The notes under the pieces: model-generated
Databases searched by the model: none
Seen by the model: the letters and a program-made list of their open reading frames with translations, nothing else
Told to the model about the DNA's origin: nothing
DNA from: Montifringilla adamsi
Taxonomy: Eukaryota > Chordata > Aves > Passeriformes > Passeridae
DNA: 64,000 nt
Direction of reading: 5' to 3'
Assembly: GCA_017590115.1 (NCBI GenBank)
Contig: JAGGNK010010225.1
Location: 5,084,001 to 5,148,000, forward strand
Part shown: positions 17,558 through 28,500 of the stretch, piece after piece
Layout of the letters: every line of letters begins with the position of its first letter
How positions within the stretch are numbered: the first letter of the stretch is position 1
Position numbers and translations under genes: made by a program

Positions 17558-17663
17558 CCCTACTTCCCACAAACCCTCGGGCTACAACACACTTCCGGTG
17601 GCGGCAGCGCTGCCTCATGGGTAATGTAGTCCTGCGGGCGTGCGGGCCGCGCGTCCCTCCCCG

Positions 17664-17686
17664 CCCGGCCCGGCCCGGCCCGGCCC
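17664..17686. repeat. (CCCGG)n pentanucleotide repeat
   Basis: Four to five CCCGG units inside the CpG island, on the NKIRAS1 side of the shared promoter. Confidence 0.85.
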
Positions 17687-17837
17687 TAGCGAGATGCGGC
17701 ATCCCGCAGACACCCCCTCTCCCCTGCCCCCATAAGAGCCCCAGGCCAGGGAGTGGGGTGGGACTTTGCTTAAAACCCTGAAAAGAAGCCTTAAAAAATA
17801 TATATCTCTAAAATAATAATTATTTTAAAAATCGTAA

Positions 17838-18208
17838 GATTATGAGGAAGGGCTGAGGGAGCTGGGTTTGCTTAGTTTCGAGAAGAAGAGGCTCGGGGGG
17901 AACCTCATCCCTGTCTGAAAGGAGAATGTAGTGAGGCTGAGGCTGGTCACTTTGCAGTGAGAGGACCAGAGGAAATGGCCCTAAGCTGAGACAGGGGGGA
18001 CTCAGGTTAGGTATTAGGAGAAAATTTTTCACTGTTAGGACAGTCAGGCATCGGAATAGGTTGCCCAGGGAGGTTGTGGAGTCACCATCCCTAGAGGGGC
18101 TTAAGAGGCATCTGGATCTGGTGCTGGATGATGTGGTTTAGTGGTTACAGTGGTTGATGTTTGGACTGGATGATCTAAAAGGTCTCTTCCAACCTAATGA
18201 TTCTATTA
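17838..18208 (+). mobile_element. CR1 LINE 3' fragment
   Basis: Sense CR1 sequence: GAGGAAGGGCTGAGGGAGCT, then GAAGAAGAGGCTCGGGGGGA, TATTAGGAGAAAATTTTTCACT, GGTTGCCCAGGGAGGTTGTGG, GATGATCTAAAAGGTCTCTT and the tail CCTAATGATTCTATTATAG. It covers the ORF2 C-terminus and 3'UTR. It lies about 200 bp downstream of the CpG island in the NKIRAS1 5' region. Confidence 0.95.
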
Positions 18209-18239
18209 TAGTCTCTTCTAAATAATAAATGCTAAGGGA

Positions 18240-18255
18240 GAAAAAAAAAAAAAAA
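18240..18255 (+). repeat. Poly-A tract
   Basis: Run of about 16 A, about 10 nt after an AATAAA-like motif, just past the CR1 copy. It could be the tail of a retroposed sequence, but no source transcript was recognised. Confidence 0.7.
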
Positions 18256-18385
18256 GCCTTAAAACCAATCCTAAAACCTTATCAGCAGAGGGAGAAGGCA
18301 CCATGGAGTCCGTGGTTCTGCAGGCCCTGGCTTTACCCACTGCTCCTGTCCCTGCTCCCCTCCCTCCTGCATATGGCACTGCACA

Positions 18386-18505
18386 GGTTGGATGGGGCAT
18401 TGAGCGACCTGGTCTGAGTGGTGGCATCCCTACCATGGCAGGGGGCTGGAAGGAGAAGATCTTGAAGCTGCCTTCCAACCCAAGCCATTCTATGATTTTA
18501 TGAGT
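18386..18505 (+). mobile_element. CR1 LINE 3'-terminal fragment
   Basis: GTTGGATGGGGCATTGAGCG, then CATGGCAGGGGGCTGGAAG, CCTTCCAACCCAAGCCATTC and the tail TATGATTTTATGA: the last ~120 nt of an avian CR1. A second insertion, separate from the copy ending at 18,208. Confidence 0.93.
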
Positions 18506-19300
18506 TAGGCTTTCCCAGCCTGCAAGTCCTTTCTTCCTCCCTACCTGCGGCTGCAAGTGGACCTTTCTGTTTTTCAGTGTATGCTTTTCTGAGCACCCTG
18601 GCTTGTGAGCATTACCTGGTTAAACTGGAATTGAAGCAGGACAACGCCAGCCCCTCCTGGTCCAGAAAAGGTACTCTTCACCTCTCTTTGTGGGAAGTGG
18701 CTGCTAACAGCAGAGTCAGGGCCTGCTGCCCTGCCATGGCTCGCTGGCAGAGGGAAGTGCCCCAAGCTGCTGGATGCCTCCTGCTAGAACCACCCCCCAC
18801 CCATCAAACTGCTTTAAAGCCGACCAAAAAAACCTGCTTTCTGCTTTTGCTTTCCTGTGCTTCTGCCTTTAACGCTCCTGTTTTGTAGCTCCTAGTCCAT
18901 AAAAGCTAGAAACTTTCTATCAGCAGAATAAAGGGGGAGGAACCACCATTTTCTTGCCACCACATTTCCAGAAGCCATCCTGGTACCATGAGATACCATC
19001 AAGCCCACTGCAAACCCAGGAAGCCCGCTAACGCCGTGCACACACACGCCAACAAACACAGCCCCTGCCCCGGGGGTGTGCATGCTCTAGCACTCCCGGT
19101 CTCCCCAAACCTGACAGGACGAGTGTCGAGGCTGCAGGCAAGCATCAGCACCACTGGCAGCAGCCTAAAACCTGAAAAAATGGTGTGGGAGGAAACTCTA
19201 GTCCTAAAAATATCAGTCGCTGGCGAGCGCTGGGAGGGAGCTGTGCCCCCGCTGCTTCACGCTTTGCCTTGCGCCTTCCGTGGGCTCGGCTCCCGCCCGT

Positions 19301-19340
19301 GCCCATCCCCATCACCATCCCCTTCCCCATCCCAATCCCT
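19301..19340 (+). repeat. CCATCC-type repeat upstream of NKIRAS1 start exon
   Basis: Seven or so imperfect CCCATC/CCATCC units. The array ends about 38 nt before the splice acceptor of the first coding exon, so it may serve as an extended polypyrimidine tract. Confidence 0.8.
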
Positions 19341-19378
19341 GTGCCGTGCCAGGCTCACAGCCTCCCGTGTCTGCACAG

Positions 19379-19503
19379 GGCTCCACCGTGGAACCGGCCC
19401 TCGGGAAACATGGGAAAGGGCTACAAGGTGGTGGTTTGTGGAATGGCCTCGGTGGGAAAGACTGCGATTTTGGAGCAGCTTCTCTATGGAAAGCATACTG
19501 TTG
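19379..19503 (+). other. NKIRAS1: NKIRAS1 first coding exon
   Basis: Acceptor CTGCACAG at 19,371-19,378, 31 nt of 5'UTR, then ATG at 19,410 in a strong context (AAACATGGG). Encodes [18 protein letters not shown] through KHTV and one base of the next Gly. Donor is G|GTGAGA. Confidence 0.96.
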
Positions 19504-22500
19504 GTGAGACATTTTTACTTTTGGGGGGGAGGTTGTTTCCTTTTCTAGCATCTTGGTCAGTGTGGGCCCCAAAACACCAATAATGGAGGACTGCGAACTG
19601 CACTGAGGTGAAGGAGGAAATTAATATGGTTTTGTGTAGCATCTCTGGGCTGCTCTTAAAATTCACAGTCCCTTGCTTATGGATTTTTAAAGGAGTCATG
19701 GAGAAGAACCCATTCCGTGATGTTCCCAGTAATAAAACACAAGAATGTTTAAAAAGAAACAAACACTGAAAGTAGGTGTTGTGCCTGCTGCGTATTTACA
19801 AAAGAAATATCTTGTCCCTGAAAGATGCCGTGGATGTCTGAAAAATAAATAGCTGTCACATGATGAGTGTAGACACTGTTTAGACTTTTGTTTCATCTTC
19901 TTAAATCTTTATTTTACTTGGTTTTGGCTAACATTTAATCAAAGCTCTGGAAAGAAAAACAGCTCAGCTTTAGGTTCCACGTTCTCTGCTGAATTTTGAA
20001 GGCCAAGTGTCTCCACTCTCTAAGAAATCCCCATGGGGAAAACAGACTTGACAGAGGAACAGGGGATGCCTGATATTTGCTGTACACAAAATAAAGGGAA
20101 CAAAGGCAGAGCCTGCACGTTTCCCTCTGTTTCCACATTTGGCTTTGAAAGGAAGGGCAATGATCATCAGGCTGACAGTTTATTCCTGCCTCACCTAGAA
20201 ACAAGGGGTTGGCACCAGGGCTTTGACAGAAGATGTTTAGTCACTTTGCATTTTTTTCTTGAGCCGGTAAATTACACATCGGGATAAGTTGTTGGATAAA
20301 CACAAGGATTTCTAGCATGGTGCTTTGCAGCACTGCACCTTTAAAATGTGTGGATGGGAGGAATTTGCTGGCAAAGCGTGATACAGAACTGTGTGCTAAT
20401 ACCCGTGTTTAAAAGGAGGATTTCCTCTAATGTTGCAGCAACATCTGTTTCCAGCATCCTACTGAGCGCTAGGCACGTAGCCCCGTGTAGCTTTCAACGT
20501 GAAGGTTGCAAAGCTTTGCAGGCTGAAGGTTTTTCCCTTTGCTGCCACCCTGCCTCTCCTCTGTGCCAGGCTGGGTGACTGTCAGAGACACCCGAGCAGC
20601 ATGAGCAAGGCCACGTTACTTAAATCGTATTGCCTTGCATTAATTCCTGCCTCCTATTAGCAAGCCCGGCAGGAAGGATATTCGGGTGTTGCTGATCAGA
20701 GGAGCTATTTATGGAGCCAGCCATGTACATGATTATACAACGTCATGGAGTCTGGCTGACATAACCGGAGGGAGGCCTCGTGCCTGGGGTTTAGCCGTGG
20801 GTGTCCCTCTGTCACTCCCAAATGCCCTGCTCCAGCTTGGCCATTGAGCAACACAGACCTCCCCCCTGTCTGCCCTGCACTTAAAAAGATCATTTTGCCT
20901 TGCCTGCAGCTCTGCTCTTATTTTTTGGAGTTACTGGTAAGGGAAGGAACAGCTGATAGCAGATGGAGAGTGCAAGGGGAGAAGGAAGAAGGTAGTTTCC
21001 TGTTTTCTGTGATTTTGGTCAAGTCATATTCCTAAGACATTCTGAGAAAGAGGGCAAGTAGCAGAAACAAGATGAGGTTATGGAGAGGGTCATTACGGAG
21101 CTGCTGCACCCCCAAGAGATGATTTCCCATGGCCCAGCAATTTTGATATCCCTTACACAGGCCATCAGGCACATTTCAGGGATGGACCAACAAGCTTGTG
21201 ATTTTGGCAGTCCTGCTGGGTGGTCACCATCCTCCCTGCCTCTTCCTCAGCACACAGGCAGTTGTGGCAGGGGTTGCCTGGAGTATGGGCTGGTGGAAAT
21301 GGTTCCCAGAAGACCTTCAGCTACTGTTCCACTCTGTATTGATTTAGCTGCTGAATTGCAGGGGCAGGATGCCATTGTGAGGATCTCACTACACAAGGAC
21401 ATAGTTTGAGGAATGGTGAGTCTTTGACTGCTCCTTAGCTGAGCTGCTTTAAACTGCACAATGGTGCTACCATTGCAGGGGCGGCCCTTCCACACCTGAA
21501 ACATGATTACAGGATCCTGATCCTCGTTTCCTAAAGCTTGTGAGCTCCAGAAAGCTGATATGTACATCTTGGCTGCTGGCCTTTTTGGCTGGAGGCAAGA
21601 AGGGACTAGTGTGTTTGCTGAAAGCCTGTCTGTTCAGAGCCAACTAGCAAGGCAGCTCACCAGGCATGGCAACATGGACACAAGCTGTTTCAAAACCTGT
21701 GCTTCCTGACTGACGTCAGGAACAGCTCTGCGGCCACTCCAAGGGCCCAGGAGCCGTGGGGAGGATGGCCGAGCCAACAGAGGGAGTCTTTCCATTCTGA
21801 TGGCAGGCACATGCCCCTCTCAGTGACAAGAGGCATGCTAGAACTTGGTTGGAGGCTCAGAGCACAAGGTCTGCTGCCATTCTCCGAGGTGTTGCAGCCC
21901 CTGTCACGAGGGTCTCCTCCTGGCTGTAAATCAGCCACAAGTCTGTCAATGCTCACGTGCCTCCTGTTGACTTTCCTGTAAAAAGGAGTGGTGGCACAGC
22001 TGGTGTCAGGGAAGTGATTAGAGTCCTTGGAGGTTTCACGCTGCTATGTAAAGCCCTTGGCTTTGAGCCCGTGCTTCTGGCTGTGTGCTTGGTGATGGTG
22101 CTGTAAACCCAGTTGCACTGTTTCTTTTCCTAGAAAAAACAAGCACCTTCAGGTCTCCCTGGTTTGTCATGGATGAAGTCCCTGAGTGCCACTGTTACTT
22201 ACGTGGCCAGCAGCTAACACTCTTGCAAAGGCACTGAGATTGCTTGAGTCAAAGAGGAAAAAGTACTCAGGAAGGAGGAATACCCCCAAAAAGGGCTATC
22301 TGTGTCCCTGTAGCGTGTGAGCAATGATGTCTCGTATTGGATTTTGTGCTAGGCTTTAAACTGCAAGGGAATTTGCCTTGTGTCCCAAGATGGGAAAGGA
22401 GAGGACAAATAGATGAGAGACACTCTCAGAGCCACGTAAAATAATGTAGCTATTGCAAGGCAGACACTCTCGCCAAACTAATACAAGGAATTAGAAAAAA

Positions 22501-25500
22501 AAACGAAAGGAAATGTTTGAAATGGGTGCAGATTTAGCATTGAGTCATGTAGGGACTATATATTGCCATAGGTCAGGGCAAATCGTTGCTGAGGATTGCA
22601 CATGTCTATGTGGTACATATACAGGTACAGCAGTGTGCCCAGGTGGCCAAGAAGGCTGATGGCAGCCTGGCCTGTACCAGAAATGGTGTGACCAGCAGGG
22701 CCAGGGCAGTGATCATCCCCCTGTACTCAGTCTGATGAGGCAGCACCTAGAATCCTGTGTTCAGTTTTGGGCTCCTCTCTACAAGAAAGACATTGTGGGG
22801 CTGGAGTGTGTCCAGCGAAGGAGAATTAAGCTGGTGAAGGGAAGGGTCTGGTACACTACTGTGATGAGGAGCAGCTGAGGGAGCTGGGAGTGTTCTGCCC
22901 AGAGAAAAGGAGGCTCTAAAGTGGGACTTTATTGTTCTCTGTAGCTACCTGACAGGAGGGTGTAGCCAGGTGGGGGTCAGTCTCTTGTCCCAAGTAACAA
23001 ACAGCAGGAAAAGAGGAAATGGCCTCAAGTTGTGCTAGGGGAGGTTTCGATTGGATATTAGGAAAAATGAGGGAAAGGCTGCTCAGGCATTGGAGCAGGC
23101 AGCCCAGGGACTTGGTGGAATCACCATTCCTGGAAGGGTTCAAAAACCAGATATGGCACTTGGGGACATGGTTGAGTGATGGGCTTGGCAGTGCTGATTG
23201 AACAGTTTGACTTGATGATCTTGGAAATTTTTTTCAGCCTTAACTATTCTATGATTCGGTGATTGCCTGGTACCTGGGATGATCTCTCTTTTTGTGACTT
23301 ACATGTTGTGTTCATCCAAATCCTCCACCTTGCTGTCCTGAAGAAAGAGGGGCCAGTTTTATCTCCTCAGTCATGAAAAGGGTCCTTGACTAGCAGCAGG
23401 AGATTGTCCCACTAAGTACCTGTGGTACCTGGCACTGCTTGGCCTGACCTCTCTTGACCAGGCTAGCAGGAGACTTTCTGGCTTAGCTTTGGTACAGGAC
23501 ATGTCTGTAAAGAAGATGGATATTTTTCCTTAAACAGTGTTCCTGTTCAGTGATGGTGCAGAAAGGAGCATTTCTTCTGCCTTTAAAATATTTCTGGCCT
23601 TTCAGCCTACACTAAAACTTAGCAGCTTAACAGGAGGAGATGAGAACTTTCCATTGTAGAAAACTTATCTCTGCCTCCTGGCTGTGTAAACAGTTGGCAT
23701 GGTCACGTTATTCATAAGCAGCTACTTCAGATCCTCTTACTAGCTAGGAATGAAAACACCATATATTACTGTGGTAGGAGCCATAATGAGAGAAATTGCC
23801 TCACTTGTTCCAGCTGGAGGGATTTGGGGTTTTGGCTTGCACACTTTGGATGTGGAGGCTAATTAACCTAATTATGCATTCATAGAATCATAGAATGATT
23901 TTTGTTGGAAGGGACCTTAAAGATCATCTTCTTCCAACCCCCTTGCCGTGGGCAGAGACACCTTTTTACATCTTCACTCCTTAAATTAAAATTACCTGGT
24001 AATTTTAGATAGAGTTGCAGTCAGCTTTGCATTTTAGAAATAGATGAAAATGGAACTGAATGTATATAGCTGAGGGTCAAAACCTGGCTATTTGTTGGTG
24101 GGACCAGTACTTCCCTAGCAGCTAAATCTAATCAGAACAGCTCCTCTTGAGGTTTGTCCAGCTCTTTCCCAAGTCAGGGATCCTCTGATACACTGTCTTT
24201 TGAGATTTAAATAAGAAAATCTGTTATTCTGCAGTTTACAAACATAAGGAATAGCAGGTTTTAGGAGCTCTTTGCTGAATTCCTCTGGAAAAGGGGAAAA
24301 AGAGATTACACAGGAGATCTTCAAAAGTACTCAAGAAGACACTGAATTTGTACTGCATAATGTTCAAGATCCAACTGGGAACTTCTGAATTTCCATCCCT
24401 CTTGAAATTTTGATTTACTTAGGTATTTGCAGTTTATCTGCTGTGCCTAGCCTAAGTGTGCAGTATTAGTATATTGAGCCTTTTCCTTTCCTCATTGGGA
24501 AGCCACAAGGGGTTGGAACAACACCCAATTTATGATGGAGGCTTCCCGTTGCAGTTCCTCTGTGGCAGCAGTTGGTAAAAAACAAAGACCTTTCTGCCTC
24601 TCCTAAGATTTGCACCAGCTAAGTAGGTGCTAGAGAGTGGCATCACTTCTGTCTATTCCTCCTTTCCCTCTCAAAATTTTTTATATCTTTAGTTTTCAAA
24701 AGAAGCGTGACATTGTGCACTATGTTGTTAGTTTCCCTTCACCCCTCCAACTTCTGAACCTGAAAGCTGGCCCAATGTAGTGCTCTGCTCCGTGGAAAAA
24801 CTACTCAAACTGGCAGCAGTCTGCAGGACAGGAACTTCCCAGCACAAGCTGCCCTTGCCCACCCAGGTAGAGGTGGTGGAAAGATGCCTGAGGATGCCAG
24901 TGAAGGGAAGGAGAATCAGGATCTTTGTGGCAGGGAGGATGGGATGGTGCCAGCACCTTTCTAGGACAATGACTAGTGTTGCTTCTCTTGCAACAACTTG
25001 CCTGACCCACTTTGAATGGAGACCTAGGGAGTGTTTGAATGGGATGCTACTAACAAGAAGTGTAAATGTCATTGTCAGCAAGATACAGCTGGTACATGGT
25101 CTGGGCTTTAGGAGCAGGGCCTAGAATAAGGTGACACAGGTATTTCTAAAAATTGTCTATGTTTACTTAGGAAACTACTTGCATATACTCCCTCCCCCAG
25201 TGCATGTAGATGAAATTTCACCTCTGGAATGTGATACTGGTGCATAAATTTCAACTCCCTCCTAAGTGCCCTCCCTATTTCACATCAAAATTTGTTGCTC
25301 TATTCTGCTGAGTTAAGTCCCAGGTATTAAATTTTCCTCTTAGTTTTTAAATAGGATGTTAAAAGACGTACTTTTCACTGCTGCTTTTAATGCCATTAGG
25401 AAGCGATTGTCACAGGATAACAAGGATATATTAGAGGCTGTTGGATTACAGTGTAGCATTTAGAGGATGAAAAACTCTACAATATTATTTGTTGCTTTTA

Positions 25501-28500
25501 AAAAAAGAAAGCTTAGGTACTTATGGTTCTTTCCTTCTTGCCAAAGCCATGTTTACTGATGCTAGGTATTTCCTTGACCTGTCTGTACAATGCAGCAAGG
25601 CAGAGCAAGAATATAGTGCTGTGTCTAAACAACAGTGCCATATCCAGAAAGTGCTTTGTTACTACCTCAGTCTTTAAAAGTGCCTCTTTAACACATTCTA
25701 CAATCACACAGGATGCATTTGTGCTTCCTCTTTTCATTAACCTTTGCTTTGTCCTTCTGTTCTTAGTTTTGCTCCCACACATTAGCGTGGCTATATTTGG
25801 AGGTGAGATAAATTAAATCTTTGGAAACTTAATAAGAGTTTGATCTATGAAGACTGCACAGAGAGGGGCAAAAAGAACAGCTTGTGCCACTTTCCTGCAC
25901 AGGAATGCTGCATACATCACGGGAAACCATCAGCGTGGGTGGAATGCTTTAGCTTGTTTGTCAATGTGAAGTGTTTTGAATAGTGTCACTGAATATAGCA
26001 AAATCCTTATTTTCATAGGCCAGACAATCCCTTGTGTTTTCTTAAACAATACACTAAAAATGGTCCCTTTTTGGCAGACAAAGAGAATAAAGCAGGACTC
26101 ATTATTGTAATCCTGCAGCAGCAAACAATTGTATATAGGAGTGCAGTGGAGGCAAAAACATGGGTTGCAGAGGGCTTATATGAATACTTAAAACCAGATC
26201 TGAAAGTGGCCCAGCTGCACTATACATAGATTGTTTCAACCTGTAACCGTATGCACCTGCATCCAGGAGGAACACAAAGCTAAGGTGATTGATGTGTTTT
26301 CAGGTTTGGCTTAGGAAAAAATAATTTTAATTAGTTCAAAGCAAGCTGCCTTGAATAACCTCACATTTACTGTGTGGAGAGGAGGAAGGAAGGAGGACCA
26401 GTACCCTGATAGTCAGGGTGGAACAGGTGATACACATATGAAAGCTTGTTACCTTATGCATGCTCTTGCCTTGCAGTAAATGAACTTGTTCCTATTAGCA
26501 AATCCGAGTCATTTTAAATCCCTAGGGGATGGAAAAAGCTCACTGTGTATTTGAGTAAATATAGTATGGAACTTTGTTTGCCTGCAAACATCCCTTTCTG
26601 GCTTAATTTCACGTATTGGTTAGTTTTACCACTTAATACACATTCATTTCCAGAATTATTCCTTTGGCTCCTGCTTCTGCAGTATGATCCAGCTCATTAT
26701 GAGGCAAAGAAGTAGGCTAAAGATGTTAGTACTTGACTATCTGGTGTTCCCTGGCTGTTGTTCCAAAAGGGTATGTTTGGGCAGGCTCGTTTTGCAGCAT
26801 GTTTGGCACAGAACTGGTACAACTGGGTGGTTGGAGTTCGGAAAACTTGGGAGGAGAGCATATATTTTATCCTATTCTGAATGTGCATGTTGCATAGATT
26901 AATTTTACAGGCATAATCATGTGCTTACATATTAATGTATTTACAGTGGAAATAGCTAGTGCAGTCATCTATGAATACAGCCCTCCATGGAGATGCCAGG
27001 CAAGGTCAAGGCCTGGTCGAGTCACTCTGTAAAACACACACTGAAAGCTACTGTGGGGAAAAATTCTGCTGCACTGCAAAGAATTCTTGTAGTGAGGCTG
27101 TACTTAGAGCAGTGGAACGTTCCTGCTTGTTTTCAAACAGGCTTAGAAGAGGGTGCCACAATGGAAGATGTGTATTTGGCATCGGTGGAGACAGACCGGG
27201 GCGTGAAGGAACAGTTGCGGCTGTATGACACCAGGGGTCTGCAGGAGGGCGTGGAATTGCCCAAACACTATTTCTCTGTGGCTGACGGCTTCGTGCTGGT
27301 GTACGCCGTGACCAGCCTCGAGGCGTTCCAAAGAGTCGAACTGCTCAAAAGGGAGATCGATGTCTTCAGGGACAAAAAGGAGGTAAACGCGTGCTTGGCT
27401 AAATGCTGTATCAGTGATAGGAAGTTAAGGTCCCAAAGCCCAGCTTTTGTATCTGTAAGCGTTGTGTACAAAGGAAAATGAAGGTACCCACAGCCTTGGG
27501 CAACCCAGCAAAAAGGAGGACTTCACATGCCAGGGAAGCTTAATTCACATGCCATGCAGGTCATGCAAAACGATGGGGGCTTTTTTCCTCCTTATTTCCT
27601 GTGCTGTAGCTAAAATTGAGTCAGCTGAATGCACCAGCCAGGACAATTATGACTAATAAAACATATGGTCTACAGCAGTGTAGCTCATGTTTTTTTAGAT
27701 ATTGTACAGGGGAAGTCAAGTGCATAGAATAATGTAACGAAGGGTATTATCTTTGTTTGTTTTGTATTCATGTACTTGATGGCTTACAAACTAGTGTAAT
27801 TGACAATGGGTCTCCCAGACATTAGTCAATTGGCAAAGCAGCTTTAATGTATTTTAACAACCATATTGAATCAATTCAATTGTGTGAAATGACTGCTCTA
27901 TTTTCCCTTAGAAAGCAGCTAGTGTTTTCAGCTGACAGCGTTCCAGCTTAGCTAAACAAATATAACTTGCATGTGGCATTAGCATTACAGCTTTTCCTGC
28001 AGTATCTATATTCTGGAGTAGTTTTCCCTGTTAAATGTCTTTAGCCTACAGCTTTCCAAATGCCTGTTTTATGCTGTTTAAAAGAAAAAAAAAAAAAGCA
28101 TGAAGAATTAATTGGATAATGGTAGGGAGAGACTTTGCAAAAGTGTAACTTGTTTTGTACTGACAGCACACAGGGTGGTAGAGGAAGGCAGGCTCAAGTT
28201 TGACGGCAGATGAATGTGCAGTCACAGGAGAGGTATGTTAGGTGGTAGGGCTGGTGTGAGCTGCAGACTGTCATGTATATCAGGGACACAGGAGTCAAGC
28301 ATAACTCCCCTGCAGGGCAAGGAAAGGTGGACAAGCAGGAAATTTTTCCCAGGCACTGTGTTTCGTGATGGCCCTGATTTGGTACTATACAGCATGTTGT
28401 AATGCAGAGAGGGAGTCACAGCCCCGACAGGATCTGTGTCCTGCTCATCTGTGTTACCTGTCAGAACTCTTCTCTCTCATTGCATGTAGGTATTTTAGAA

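Larger units (their letters stand above)
17260..17720. promoter_or_regulatory. CpG-island bidirectional promoter of RPL15 and NKIRAS1
   Basis: GC- and CpG-dense block between the divergently transcribed genes. From the RPL15 start outward it contains an ETS/GABP-type core (ACTTCCGG on the plus strand at 17,591-17,598, CCGGAAGT on the minus strand), then at 17,615-17,630 a minus-strand ACTACATTACCCATGA. That matches the ACTACA-n-TCCC type element often found in bidirectional mammalian promoters and bound by ZNF143-like factors. There is no TATA box in the expected place. RPL15 starts at the TOP tract near 17,557. The NKIRAS1 start is inferred to lie to the right; its non-coding first exon was not resolved. 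Confidence 0.85.
19504..27140 (+). other. NKIRAS1: NKIRAS1 coding intron 1
   Basis: About 7.6 kb with donor GTGAGA and acceptor TTTTCAAACAG. It contains two CR1 fragments (22.6-23.3 kb and 23.9 kb). Open frames inside are short and match no known family. An expanded intron relative to its neighbours, otherwise unremarkable. Confidence 0.85.

Noticed and set aside
17041..17781. 246-codon open frame across the CpG island
   Set aside because: Pro/Arg/Gly-rich translation caused by GC-rich promoter DNA. It overlaps the RPL15 TOP exon and shared promoter motifs and resembles no protein family.
18988..19548. 186-codon open frame overlapping the NKIRAS1 start exon
   Set aside because: Out of frame with the conserved NKIRAS1 exon and rich in Pro/Ser from the CCATCC repeat.
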